DNA of 64,000 nt, taken from the NCBI GenBank assembly GCA_023079485.1, contig CM041085.1, positions 91,089,115 to 91,153,114 of the forward strand. Reading direction: 5' to 3'. Source of the DNA: Archilochus colubris (lineage: Eukaryota > Chordata > Aves > Apodiformes > Trochilidae). Under the pieces are notes generated by a model. That model had not been told where the DNA came from. It worked only from the letters and a program-made list of their open reading frames with translations, and did no database searches. Below, one piece after another: positions 1 through 12,905 of this stretch; position 1 is the first letter of the stretch; every line of letters starts with the position of its first letter. The position numbers and the translations under genes are program-made.

Positions 1-1469
1 CTGATACTTGTAGCCTCCTGCTGTACCTTTGTCCATTTCAGCTTAGCTCAGCTTTCCTTTTTTCCAGCCAAAATATAGTACCTCCAAGTCATATCAAACA
101 CAGGCAGAATGTCTTTGGATGAAGTTACCTCACAATATTTACTGCATAATTTGGTAGCTCACTCCTTAATGGGCTCTAGTCTGGCTGCAGGCAGAGGTAT
201 GTTAATTAGCAAGCAGTCAGAGCTATGAAATATTGGCCCAGTAATTATCCTCTGAAATTTTTCATCTTGCTGAACTATTCTTGAGCCCATCCAAATTGCT
301 TCCCATCAGCCCAGCAGGGTTGTTTCAGAGGTAGTGACTGGTGCAGTACAGAGGATGAACCTCACTAATAAAATTAAAAAAAAAACCCTCCCTGAGAATA
401 GCATACAAATAGGATTTGTTTCATCCTTTATAGTCAGCAATTCAAAATACAGTATGGCTGCCCCTCTCTTGAGAGCAAAGCCTTTGTGCATACACACTGA
501 CCTCTATCCCTGTTGCCTTGTTCTTCAGTAAAATTCACACTTGGGAAGAATTGAGCAGTCGATACAGTTCAATGAGTGACATGGCACAGAGGATTGAGGC
601 TCTTACAGAGTTCCTCTGCAGTCTTCTCACTTCTGAAAGCCCAAGTGATTTCCAAATGCTGTGCCTTTCCTTGTACACTCTGCTCACAATCTGGAAACTC
701 ATAAAAGGGTTTTAGTTCAGAATTGCACAGAAAGGGCAATGAAATAAGGCCCTGCTGACACACAGTGTTAGGTGATGCTCTGACTTAATAAACTGCAAGA
801 AACCACAGGCTCTTGCCTGATGGAGAACTTCCTTGGTGGATTTTTAACAGCTTTTTTATCTGAGGCATCACAATGTGATGCACAGATTGAAAGACACAAT
901 GATGCCACTGAAGTTTGAGTGCTGTTTGATTAGTACAGAATTGTTCTAGCTCCTCTTATATCCCATGTCATTTAATTTGATCTTCTTGATCCTCTTTCCT
1001 GACATTTCTAATCACACAGCAGATTTTTGTGAAGGCAAGGGTTGGATGAGGGGAGACAGGACACAGGATAGTCCTCAGCCCTTTTCAAATGCAGTGGCCT
1101 ACCACAGTATCACATCACTTTTTTGCAGTGATGATTTCCTGGAGGGTTTTTTCCATTCTTCCTTCACATTTGTACATGTACAATCAGAGATGAGAATTCA
1201 GAAAAAAATAAATATATGAGCACAGACCTTGCAGGAGGTGTGTTTGTCATTATTCTCTTTAATGGCATTGATTTCCTTTTCATTTTCACTGCTGAAGAGA
1301 ACAGAAGAACTGTAAATAAGAGAATAATGCTACTGTCACACTGACAGACTGTAATGAACAGCCCAATATGCCTTGAATGAAAAACATGGGAAAGGAGTTC
1401 TGCAAAACTACCATTTCAAGGGTCATAGGTGATGAATTTATTCAGTTTTGTTTTTTCCTGGTTTATTGT
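1..1469. other. Intergenic sequence, nothing recognised
   Basis: This AT-rich stretch carries only short chance reading frames (up to about 84 codons) with no recognisable domain. I see no CpG-rich promoter-like block, no repeat ends and no convincing paired splice sites. Confidence 0.5.
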
Positions 1470-2070
1470 GTAATGGAATCATTGAAATGCAGAACTAGAA
1501 GATGCTCCAGAGGTCATATAGGATGGCTTTCAGTGAGACACTTTACTTTCTCCACCAAAGCTTTGGAAGTTTGGCATCCTGCTCTATCTCCCCACGTGTC
1601 TGGGGACCAAGGATTCAGATAAAGAAATCCCAGTTATCAGGGCTACCTACATACTTACCAGTGTGTTCCTTTTGCCCTTACAGCAGGCATGAATGTGTGT
1701 GGTAATGGTGAGCTGAGGAAGACTTTAGCATAGAGCATATCACTGCTGCACCAGGAGAAGTCACCCCAGCAACCTAATGAACCCTTTCGGGCAAGCTGCA
1801 GACAGCCACCAGGCTGAAGACATCTTATCTACGTTACCCCTCCTTGTACCAAGACATGGTCCTTATCTCCAGACCCTCAATTTTTTTTCATGAACTTAAG
1901 CCAAGACACTCCATATCTGCGCATGATGCATTCACTCTAGGGAGAAAGCTTTTCCTAATATCTAAACAGTCTTCTCTTAATGCAAATCAGATTAATTTAT
2001 TCTGATCTCTCAGCAGAAACTAAAGCACAGCATAACTTACTAGTTCCAGAGAGATCCTCTTTCTTACTAC
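1470..2070 (-). mobile_element. Probable ancient, degraded CR1 3' region
   Basis: The block starts with a degenerate tail-like sequence (gaatcattgaaatgcagaac) followed near 1508 by 'ccagaggtcatatagg'. This resembles the CR1 3' UTR reverse complement 'ccagaggtcatctagtcc'. About 400 bases on, near 1950, it has 'ttcctaatatctaaacagtc', which matches the conserved CR1 'ttcctaatatctaacct' block in the correct order and orientation. Divergence is high, so this would be one of the oldest CR1 copies here. The ends are approximate. It could instead be another CR1-like (L3-type) family. Confidence 0.4.
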
Positions 2071-5000
2071 TGCAAGCTAAAGCTTGAGCAGTTTGAGGCT
2101 TACACTTTTCAAATAAGACTATCATAAACATATAACAGTAAGAAGGCAAGAATAGAAAGTTTTGTCATTTCTTAATGGAAAAGACACTTGGAAACACCTC
2201 TTTTTGGAGTGATGTTGAGATACAAGCAGCTAACTTGTAGAAATCCTGCCTGGAAGGGTTAGGGACAGCCTGAGAAGATGACTTGGAAAACCAAGTCTGA
2301 TGATGATAAGTGATGAGAGAAAGAAAGTATCAACAGAAATACTTCCTGACATAACTATTTAGAGATATTTGAGTTAATGAGTGAATCACACCCAAAAGGG
2401 GTGAAGTTATTTGCTCTTATTAATCCAAATCTCACTGAAAACTACCCTTATGGAAAAGCTTTTAGGCTTCTGGAGAAAGGAGACAGGAGGAGGGTCAGTA
2501 AGTAACCACCAGTTTAAGCCAATTTTAATAGGGTTAAAACCAAAAGCAACTAAGGCATTTGTCTGGTCATTGCAACAGAAGCCTAGAGAATATTGTGAAA
2601 TATTCTATACTTCAGCAGAATACCAGTCATCGTGATTTTGTCCCCTCTTCTGTCTAGTAGTCATATGCTCACATTTGACTTGATTCTGGTCACAGTTCTT
2701 CTCCTTTAGTCCTTCTTATAGAGCAGAGCTTACTGAAACAGATTATTGTACAGCAAGGTCTTTGCTATTTCCCTTGCTGTATTTAGTTCTGCAGAGACTT
2801 GTGTAGGAAACCAAACAGAGCACCAGCTTCTTCCTGTCTGTGCTGAAACATGAAAGGTTATGAGTTTCACTGCTCAAGACTGCCTTATAGCCCAGTATTT
2901 TAAATGAGGCCATTTGAAAGAGAGCTAAACCTCAGTAAATGCCATAAACTTCCTTGAACAGTATGTATTCTTCTGCAATTTAAATTGAGTTACCACATTG
3001 AATTTACAGTTAACTTCAATATAGACTTGCAACTGTGGGAAGGAGTTAATGCCATGATGCCCTGTTGAGACAGACCTTTATGTGAAAGAATAAAAATACA
3101 TACATAAAATCCTGAAGTACTTGGAGGGAGTAAATCTGAGGATTAGTGTCCAGAGAAGGAATTTATGTGATATTCCAGACTGATCTATCCATACAGGATC
3201 AAAACTGGCTTCACAGTATGGGTTTAGTTTTCACAAGAGTTTTATGATGCTGCCTTCCTAAGTATTTCTTCACCTATCAAGCATTCACACACAGAGTAGG
3301 AATAAAGATCAGTGTATTTCTAACTTACTTACATGGTACATTTGTTACAGATTATGCCATTTTGAAGATGGACAGCAAGCCTCCAAGCATGACTGTGAAG
3401 CAGACCTTCAGCTAGAAGGATGAGTTCTGCCTTTGGGAAAAGATGCATAAGGAAACATACTTAGATCAAGAATAGTTGTATGTGAGACATTAAACAATAG
3501 ACAGAAGAAAAACCATGAGGAGAAACAACAATGATTTAATGGCACATTAAGAAATGCAAGCTGGGTCTAGGAGCTGTGGGATGGTGAAAGAAAAAGTGGA
3601 CTTTAACTCTTCCAGGGCAACTGTGTAACATGAATGGGTTTGGACTACTGAAGGCGAGCAAAAGATCATGCTGGTCCTGATTACCTCGACTTGAAAATCA
3701 TTTGCTTCTCAGGGTGAAATGGACCATAGATCTTCCAGGTCTCTTGGGCACATGCAAACACAGGGACATATAATGAAAATATCACCACCTTTCCCAGCCA
3801 ATGCAGTTCAAACTGATGCACGTCACCCTGATCCCCTCTGTCAAACCACTTGTACTCAGAAAATGAGAAACTCATCCTTGCAGTTCATATCTTTATTGCC
3901 AGATCTGAGCATTGGTTGCTTAGTCTTTAAGGCTTTTTTAAAGGAGTTTCTAAATATAAATACTGCCATCCTGCAGATGAGAAAGCTGGTATCTGGAAGG
4001 TTGTGTAATGTGTTTTAGAAGCAGCAGACAGAACAAAGTTCAGCTCTCCCTCTCAGCAGCACAATTTGCAGGTAGTTTCAGTGACAGGGAATTTAACTGA
4101 CATGGAATTTAAAAATGTAACTGAATGTTGGTGGATTGTGTGCACCTGACAAAATCAAACTTCAGTGTGCTCAGAGGTGTCACACGGCTCATAAACAAGA
4201 GGAGTACATCAGCACCACCTCCTGGCAGCTGCCTCACTCCAGACATTTACGAAAAAAGACAAGAAAGAGAGAAAAAATCTGATCTCTGCATGGGAAAAAC
4301 AGCAAAGTTATGCTGTCCATGCACTAATGACAATCTTTCTAGTTCATAGAATAGGTTTTTGGTACTGGGATATGTCCCTGCTATTTGTGAGCAGTGGTCT
4401 AAAAGATAGGGAGTGCCTTAAATGAGTGCCTGACATCATGGTAGGAAGCAAGACGAGACAAACACATCAAGACATACATACTCAACACATGAGGACTAAG
4501 ATGAAGTAAACCCAAAAGCTCCCCCTCCTCATCACATGCTGTCATCTGAAAAACAAAGCACTCTGAATCTTTATCACAATGGGCCAAGAGATGTTTTGAA
4601 ATGTGCATAAGCAGTGTTTGCAGTAAGAAATTCCAATTACTTTCATGCTTTACCTGCTCCTCAGATCATTGTAACTGAGACTGGTCTCCTTATAAAAGCC
4701 AGGAAAGCAATGTCAACATTTATCCGGAGCAGAGAGAAAAAGCAATTCAAAGATAAGTGCTGGCAGTTTCCTTCAGAAGGTGTTGGATCCTGCACTTGAA
4801 CATAACAGCCTTGCAAAGGGCAGCACGCTGATTATCAGCACTACAAAAAGGCCCAGACAGTTTCCTAGCTTTTTCTTGACAGTGCAAAATGATGATGTAG
4901 GAGGGAAGTCAATGACCATAAAATGCCCCCTGACTCTCAGAGCTTATATGGAGAAAAAAGGAAAGGGACTCTTGCAATATCAAATGAAATTATATTATAT

Positions 5001-5151
5001 TTCTGCTAGTTCTTCAAGCTGTGAGATTACTCCAACAGAACTGCTGGTAACCAAGAGGAAGGACAACCAGCAAACTGAAACTTGTCAAAGTCTGCAGGAT
5101 GGATTAAGGTCCTAAAAAAGAGGTAAAACAAACCTTTCCATTTTAAATAAC

Positions 5152-5154
<3 letters not shown>
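2071..5154. other. Intergenic sequence, nothing recognised
   Basis: Only short unrecognised reading frames occur, the longest being 111 codons at 4780-5115 on the plus strand, with no known motif and no matching splice context. No repeat family is evident. Confidence 0.5.

Positions 5155-5191
<37 letters not shown>
5155..5191 (+). repeat. Uninterrupted poly(A) run, 37 nt
   Basis: Thirty-seven consecutive A residues follow 'aataacctt' and are followed by 'gtgggataaatcc'. Such a pure run is usually young. It could be a microsatellite or the tail of a retroposed transcript. I found no copy of the right flank upstream that would act as a target-site duplication, and the preceding sequence is not a recognised gene or SINE. 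Confidence 0.9.
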
Positions 5192-5193
<2 letters not shown>

Positions 5194-6810
5194 GGGATAA
5201 ATCCTTACTTCAGTGTCTCAGAAAGAAGGTGTATAAGCTTCAGCATTTCATGAAAGCTGAACGGTGAACTCTCAGAATATGCACAGAGGGCTTTTAATTT
5301 GAAGGTCAGAAAATTAATTTTCTCACTCCCAAACTTCAGTGAAAATGTTCACAAGAGCCCTCTTCTTTTTCTGGATTATGCAGCTTCATTTCCTGTGGCC
5401 AAATATGACTAATATACATCAATAGAAGAGCTATTTGTGGGTATTAGGAAGGGCTAGCAGATGCAAGGCCTATATTTTTATAATTACTTGATTTATTAGT
5501 CACTTTTGAAGGTTATTTAAGGATAATTTCTTCTGATTTACTAAAAAAAAGTGTCACAAATGAACTCAGCTTCTGTGGGAGTACAGAATGACACTCAAAG
5601 GACAGACTCAGTCCCTCTGCTCTTCAGCCTTTTGAAGAGTGACTTGGGCAAATCTCACCGTAGTGTTTTGATAGGAATGCACATCAAGTTCCACTAAGCC
5701 TCAAGAGAGAAACATTTTTCCTTGGTTCAAAGCTAAGTCTCTCAGATTCTCCTACAAAAGTTAAACTAATCAGGGAATAAATCAGTGTCTAAATCTGCTT
5801 TGAATCAGGAGGGAGGAATATTATAAGTGAGATGTGCCACAAAATCGTATGTCACCTACCACTTCTCAAGTTTAGCAGATACAAATTATACTATCTTTAT
5901 ACAAAAATAAACTAAAGAAGTCTCTTTTACAGGTCAGGAAGAATCACAGGTGAAGGCTACACAGCACACATTCATGGAAAAAAAGAAAAGCCAGATAAAT
6001 AGGTCAACCTCTGCTTAAGTACAATATTTTTTTACCTTCCAAACACACCAAACAACAAACAATTCTGACTGGACATCAAAATCTATCTCAAGTCCCAGGC
6101 TTCAATGAGGCACTGATACATGAACCTTGAAATAAAGGATGGAGTGTATATATATATATGTGTATTTATAGTGTATATTTGAAGAGTGGTACAGTAAGCT
6201 AGGGAATGGTGATTCAAGTCTGTCCAAAAAAACAGGAACCAAGTATTGGTATTGTTTATCACTACTAGGAAGAAGAATAATTGTAATTGTTAAAAGACCT
6301 AGGTAGATGGAAATTATTTCGAGGGAAATACTGATGAGCAAAGCACAGCCTTAAATGCTGTGCCTACACCACTTTGGTAAGCTGTAAATAAACAAGTTCT
6401 TAATGACAAACACATATAAACATAATAGCTGTTTTCTCTTAAAAGGGGACTAAAGAACAACTGAGAAGTCTGGCTGACTGAAATATACTTACAATTTGCA
6501 GCCAAATGAAATAATTCATGTTAGAAACTTTTAATTAAATATTTTTTATAAATTGCATTAATTACGTATGTTCACAGTGATATATTTATTTGCTCTCTGA
6601 AGCAATCTGTTATCCTTGGTTTCTTCTTTCCCCACTTAATAAATTATCCTCGTTGACACAAAATGTAAATGACAAACTCTTTATTAATAGGATAAATATG
6701 GACTTCAATAGCAACAAATTATGAGGTGTCACTATTTGATGATCTGTCCCTTCTCAGATTAAGTTCATTATTGACCACTAAGCCTGACAATGTTTTGGCA
6801 GCTGCTTTTT
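5192..6810. other. Intergenic sequence with a short (TA)n tract
   Basis: Unique AT-rich sequence. The only structured element is a short (TA)n/(TG) tract around 6146-6162. No gene or repeat family was recognised. Confidence 0.5.
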
Positions 6811-7856
6811 CACAGAATCATAGAATCATTAAGGTTGGAAAAGACTTCCAAGATCTCCAAGTCCAAGTATCAACCCAACACCACCATACCAACTAAACCA
6901 AGTCCTGAAGTGCTGCATCTACACGTTTTTCAATACCTCCAGGGATGGTGACTCCACCACTTCCCTGAGCAGACAGTTCCAGTGCTAGATCACCCTTTCA
7001 GTGAAGAAATTTTTCCTAATATACATTCTGAACCTCCCCTGGCATAGCTTAAGGCCACTTCCTCGTGTCCTATCAGTACTAAACTGGCAGAGGTGACTAA
7101 CTCCCACCTTGCTACAGCCTCCTTTCACATAGGTGTAGAGAGATGTCTCCCCTCAGCCTCCTTTTCTTCAGAATAAACATTATTCCCTCAGCTGCTTCTC
7201 ATAAGACTTGCTCGCCAGATCCTTCACTGGATTCTTTGTCCTTCTCTGGACACCCTCCAGCAACTCAATGTCCCAGAAGTGAACACAGTACTTGAGGTGC
7301 AGCCCCACCAGCACCAATTATAGAGGTGCAACCACTTCCCTTCTCCTGGTGGCCACACTATTCCTCATATAAGCCAGGATGCCACCTGGTTGCTGACTGA
7401 TGTTAAGCTGGCTGTCAAACAGTACCCCCAAGTCCCTTTCCTCTGGGCAGTTTTCTAGCCATTCTTCCCCAAGCCTGTAGCATTGCCTGGGGCTGTAGTG
7501 ACCAAAGTACAGGACCTGGCACTTGGCCTTGTTTGACCTCATACAACTGAGCTTGGCCCATCTATCCAGCCTGTCCAGATCCCTCTGCAGAATGTACCTA
7601 CCCTTGAGCAGATCTGGACTCCTGTCCAATTTGGTGTCTTGTGCAAACCTACTGTTTGAGCATTCAATGAAGACATTAAACAGGACTGGTCCCAAAACTG
7701 GGGAACACTGCTTGTGACAGGTCACCAGCTGGATTTAATTCCATTCACCACAACACTTCAAGCTCAGCCATGCAGCCAGTTTTTTACCCATGGTAGAGTA
7801 TATCCACCTAAGCCATGAGCCACCATCTTCTCTAGGAGAACACTGTGGGGGACAGC
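6811..7856 (-). mobile_element. CR1 non-LTR retrotransposon, 5'-truncated
   Basis: On the plus strand the copy opens with 'cacagaatcatagaatcatt', the reverse complement of the CR1 3' terminal 8-bp repeats. The 3' UTR and the C-terminal part of ORF2 (reverse transcriptase) follow. A broken ORF2 frame runs 7725-7318 on the minus strand. It includes the '[10 protein letters not shown]' motif, a reverse-transcriptase palm box around 7636-7647 that reads FAQD instead of the usual F-A-D-D, then '[12 protein letters not shown]' and '[13 protein letters not shown]'. Loss of one catalytic aspartate, together with frame breaks and 5' truncation, makes it dead. The 5' boundary near 7856 is where the CR1 similarity fades, not a sharp junction. 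Confidence 0.93.
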
Positions 7857-10800
7857 ACACCATGAGAAACATTTAAAGCAAAGCTTTCAGGAATTACTCC
7901 TTTGGGGTGAGATTTAGCACAGTCCAAGCTTTCCTGTGCCTTATTGTGAAACAGGACCATGAGCACTTCACTTTGCTGTTACTAGTAGCTTTAACATAAA
8001 AATTCTAAATATTCTAAATACTAAAGATACAGATTTAGTAACAAATCTATCCCAGCTACTGAGACACACAAATCTGTGCGCTGCAAGTGAGGTACCTAAG
8101 TCTGTATGTGAGTTTGGTGTCTCAGAAAGTCAAGGGAAATTAACTGCTTGCACTCATCTGTAGTTAGGGAAGCACAGGACCTTCCTGGATAAGTCTATGT
8201 TAACTGCTGTAATCCTAAATGAAATTTTTACCCAATACCACTATATTAAAAAAAACAATTTTTAAGCCATCATCTCATGAACTCTGCCTTGTCTTTTATT
8301 ATTGCACTGATAATTTAATTTGGTCACTATAAAGACCCACACTCTGACACAGAACACAAACCACCCTTTCCCAACAGCGTGTTCCAGGCTTTTCAAGGCT
8401 AATTCAGGCTTTCACACATCCTCAGTCTGCTGACAGGACTGATCTCAAGCCAGCTGTTGGCAATGTCCATGCATTTCTCATGCCCCATCATCAATTCTCG
8501 TACACGTTGCTCCTATTTCTGGAAGTCTGACACTCAAAACCCTGCAAACAACCACAACTTAAGCATGTCAAGCAGCCACTTGTTGAAGGCAGGGAATATC
8601 TTCTCTGAGGTTTCTCTCTCCCCGGAGAGCTGCTGATTTTCCAAAAATGTTTGCAAGCAGACTGCCTGCAGTTATCAAACTGGGACACAGCAGATGAGAA
8701 TGATCCTCTCTAAAAATGCACTTTTCCCTGACACCGTTCCTCACTACCAGTGGCCCATGGCCAAACACAAGAAGAAAACCTCAGGACATGGCCTTCAGTC
8801 ACGTCAAACACTCCCAGCACTGGCATTCAGGCAGCAATGACAGCTACCTGATACAGACACCAGGGGACAAGGAGGAAAGAATGGAAAGACAAGGTTAGGA
8901 CAAGAAATGGCTGAAGACCTGAGAAGAAGCCAGGAGAAGCCAATAAGCTTGAGGTTAGTTGAGAAAAACGATTGACTTCAGAGGACTGAGGAAGAGAACA
9001 TAACAGATGTAAGAGGATCCAAGAAGGATGTCAAACCACCAAAGGAACTTCCTTTTCAAAACACAGAGAATAACTCCAGATTCCTAAACTTCACCACTGT
9101 CTGGATGTTAACCATGGGCTGTGAAGTACCTTGGAAAGGGCACTTTTCATTCTTATTTCTGTTTGGCACAGGTGATGACAATCTGCTATCAGTTACTCTA
9201 CAAAAGTGATCAAGATCTGTGAGATAGAAGGCCCCAGTTGTTAATCAACAATTTCTCAAGTGAAAATTTCTTGGTTTTTTTCAGTTTAACTTCTAAATAT
9301 TCAAGAATACATAGGTATTTCTTCTGAAGAATCAGTAAGGCTGCAAAGTCAAGTATTTAAAAGTTTAAAAAGCGGAGAGTCGGGGTTTTACACATAGTAT
9401 CACTATAACTACTATAACTACTATCACTATAACTATGGGTCATATGACATATTCTTTATAGGCTCTACCACAACATTTAGTGAACAAAATAAACAGTACC
9501 CAACTAAGTGACTACATTTTCTTTCAGTTGCTCAGTGTGATGCCCCAGTCCTTGAATGCTGCACTATTGTTTAACAAACAACAAAGGGCTGGGCCTCATC
9601 TAGGCTATGATGCATACAGTGTAGGGCACCCATTCCAGACCTAGCCATCTGCATTCTCTTTAAGGCAATGAAAAGGAAACAGTCAATTTTAAGAAATAAT
9701 TGTTGAGAATCATTTGAAACTTACACATCAATGTGGAGGTATCCTGTCTGCTAATAAAAAATAATTGTATCCTTCAGATGATGGCCATCTGAGAAAAGTC
9801 AGTGGACAAGAAACAAGCAGGAATTTGTGGCAGAGGTCATGAAAGTCTCTCTCCCTCCAGGGAAGATAATTTCTTTTCCCCCAATTTACAGTTCCCTCAG
9901 CTTCAGTCTTGGCATTTCCTATTTCTAGGTGATTTTGCAACTCTTGATGCTTAGGATGTAGCCTGTGTGTGTGTATAACAAAGGTATGATGTTGGAAGGT
10001 GAAGGCTACTTCACTGTCATTATATACCAAGGCATTACCAGTTGCTTTAGGACTACTGCAGCTCACCCCCAGAGGGTCATTAAACAACCAAAGCTTATTT
10101 GCTCTGCATGGACAGTGGAGGTTTTACAGCAATTTCAAAGGTATCTGCCTTCTTCATTCTAATAGAGAAAAAAACAGACTGGAGAGCTGATAACATGGTA
10201 GCCTGAGAAAACTGGGAGATAGACAAGGCTATCAAGACAGGAGTTAAGTTCTACAGAAAAAATCACAGTTTTGTTAAGAAATGGAGAAATCCAGGACTGC
10301 ATTTTCTCTGTCCCTGTCCTGTTCCACATCAAAAAAATATTTTTTCCTGATTTTACAGACAGAAGGATATGTAATATATATTTAATTCCATTAGCACCCT
10401 AAAATTCTCTCCTGAAACATGCTGTCATCTGCCACACTGCAAGCAGGAACCCTGGCAAACATTGGTCTTAATGATATCTGAGTGTGATAAAATCATGAAG
10501 TGCAGAACACATCTAGAAAATGAGAGCTGCCTGGCTTGAAAGAATTTTTTAGCAAAATGCCAGCATCTTCAGGTTGACGATGAGTTCAGCTACACACCTC
10601 AGCAAAGACAGCTACATTTGCCCAAAACCAAAGTACACAAGTGGATGTACCAGGGTACGGAAAACGAGCCTTAAGAGGAAAAATATTATAACCACAAAGC
10701 TAATTGGTAATATCACCACCTGTTTGTTCATATTGCCTGATGAAATTTTTGACATGGAGCTTAGCCTGGAATGGGAGATATATAAATATACCTTTCATCT

Positions 10801-12810
10801 GGCAGCCTGACCCAGATAAAGAGTGTATCACTTCTGTGGATACAGGATTTACAAATGTCTCTGGAGACTAGAAACTCATGAAAATCCTCCACACTGTAAT
10901 TGATCTTGCTTGCTGGTCTTTTGCATTCATATCACTTTGGTCTCTCATATGTTGAATAATTTAGCCATCTAATTTTCTGATTGCAAAAGGCTTTACTGAC
11001 AGATTTTTTTCAGCAGTATGAGCCTGCAAAGTAAAGAAATGGTAACAGCAGGATCCTGTGTGGAAGACCACTTTAGTGACAGCATTTTGTTCTTGCTGTG
11101 AGTGTGTGCTACACTAGTGCCTATTACTATTTTACTGAATAAGTCAAAGTGTGAATTCCAAAAATAAAAGCACCAATGTTTCTTTTATGAGAAAACATCG
11201 TGGTTGTCAAATACATGTACTTGGTTTTTAGGACACGAATGAGTTAACAGTATGTCTCACCTTTACTAAGGAAGGGAATCTGAGCTATTCAAATACTTTC
11301 TTCTTTTCTTTTTATAAATTAAAGTACAGGAGGACAGGTACTTCTCTTACACAAGAGCTTGATGCAACACAAAAGGAATTTAACCACTAAACATGGCCTC
11401 AACTTTGACTGGTTTTCCAGTGTATTTTACATCTGGCATACATAAGCTCCCATCAGACAAAACCTTCCTCATAAACACATGGAAGGGTCATTTTAATTCC
11501 TCCTTAAGTCAAATGACTTGAAAGTACTTGGAGGACAAGCACTGGTGACAACCCATCAGCACTAACCACATATTCAGGATTTCTCTGATTAGCCTTTCAA
11601 ATCATATGAGCTATGCTGGAGTAAATTTGCAGATAATACAACTGGAAGAGGCCCAGAGACAAGCTTCAATCTTTAAAAAAATGGAGATCCTCCAGCTCTT
11701 GCTATACAGAATTGCTGTACAGAATTACAACTAGCAGGCAGGCTTTCCATGAAGGTACCCTTCCTGCTCCCCAATGAGAGCAGTGTCACCACCACACCAG
11801 ATGTGACAGTGGCAGCTGTGGGGCCCATGCCTGCTTCCTGCTCTTCTCACCCATCCCAGTGCCTGACTGCTGCCCACATTTCTCAAAGATTTTCCCACAT
11901 CTCTACACCCTAAGGGAATTTCATGCTCCAAACCAGCACCAGTGGCAGTGTACACTGGTGTTAAGATCAAATGAGCAACAAGCTTGTCTGGCCCAATATT
12001 TAATAACCCATTACAATATAAAGAAAATTCCTAATGCTGCCCTTACATTTCTAGACTTGATTGCCAATGTAAGTAACCTAACCTTTATATTTTTAAAAAG
12101 ATGTCTGTTCTAAACACTCACCATACAAGAACATGGCAGAAAGTGTTTTTAACAATTTTACAGATTGGGGTTTTTTTGCTAGCACATGTATGTTTGAGAT
12201 AAAAAGCTCAATACATGCTACAGTGTTCAAATGGCATGTTCAGCTTGTGGTTTGGCAAAAGTCCTGCTTGGAGACCTGCTTTTCTGTCTTTGACAGCTTT
12301 ATGCTCTTGTTATCAGCATGTTCATCTTCTCTTGGGGTTTTAGTATTCTGAGTGTTCCCGCTATGGTGTCTTCAAATCAAAACAACGAGACAAAAGCAGG
12401 CACTATCTTACATTTGTCATTGTTGGTAATTGACAGGGACTACTTACTTGCAGGCCCTCATGGCTGTAACCCAGGAAAAGAGCTTAAGCTTTATATTGAA
12501 CCATAACTCTCAATTTAGAAACATTATGGTCCTTTATTAATAATAGCAATAGTCAGTACTTGCAGATAGCAGTGCCTTTTATAGGAGAACCTTGAATACC
12601 CAGTGAAAGCGCTAAATAAGCTGCAAAACACCCCTGGGTAGTTCAGAATTACTATTATCCCTTCATTTTACAAAGAAACTTCAAGTGGTCCTTTTATTTT
12701 TCAGTAGCAATCATTACTGCTTCATCTAAATGTTTGCAAGGAAAAACGTATCTGCCTAGCTAAGTAATTTGTAGGTTTTGTGGAGCGCTCTGCTTTCACT
12801 CATAAATTTT
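7857..12810. other. Intergenic sequence, one small tandem repeat
   Basis: Unique sequence with only short unrecognised frames (the longest is 119 codons at 9728-10087 on the minus strand, no known motif). A degenerate (ACTATA/ACTATC)n tract lies at 9400-9436. No gene recognised. Confidence 0.5.
9400..9436. repeat. Degenerate tandem repeat of ACTATAACT/ACTATCACT units
   Basis: About 37 bp made of overlapping 'actataact', 'actataact' and 'actatcact' units, ending in 'ataactatgg'. A minisatellite-like array of a few copies. Confidence 0.8.
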
Positions 12811-12905
12811 AAGGCTGTGAGAATTGACTACAATCCTCTAGTCTGACCTCATGGATAATATAAGACTTTTATTTCTGCCCAGGAAATGTAAATTTTTCAG
12901 TTCTG
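12811..12905 (-). mobile_element. Probable ancient CR1-like 3' fragment
   Basis: The sequence 'cctctagtctgacctcatgg' near 12835, followed by 'ataatataagactttt', resembles the '..atctagtctgacctcctgtataacacagg..' 3' region of old sauropsid CR1-type elements. It is short and diverged, the terminal repeats are gone, and both ends are approximate. Confidence 0.4.

Noticed and set aside
4780..5115. 111-codon plus-strand open frame
   Set aside because: No recognisable motif, and frames of this length are expected by chance in a 64-kb window. Mentioned only as a possible body for the adjoining poly(A) run.
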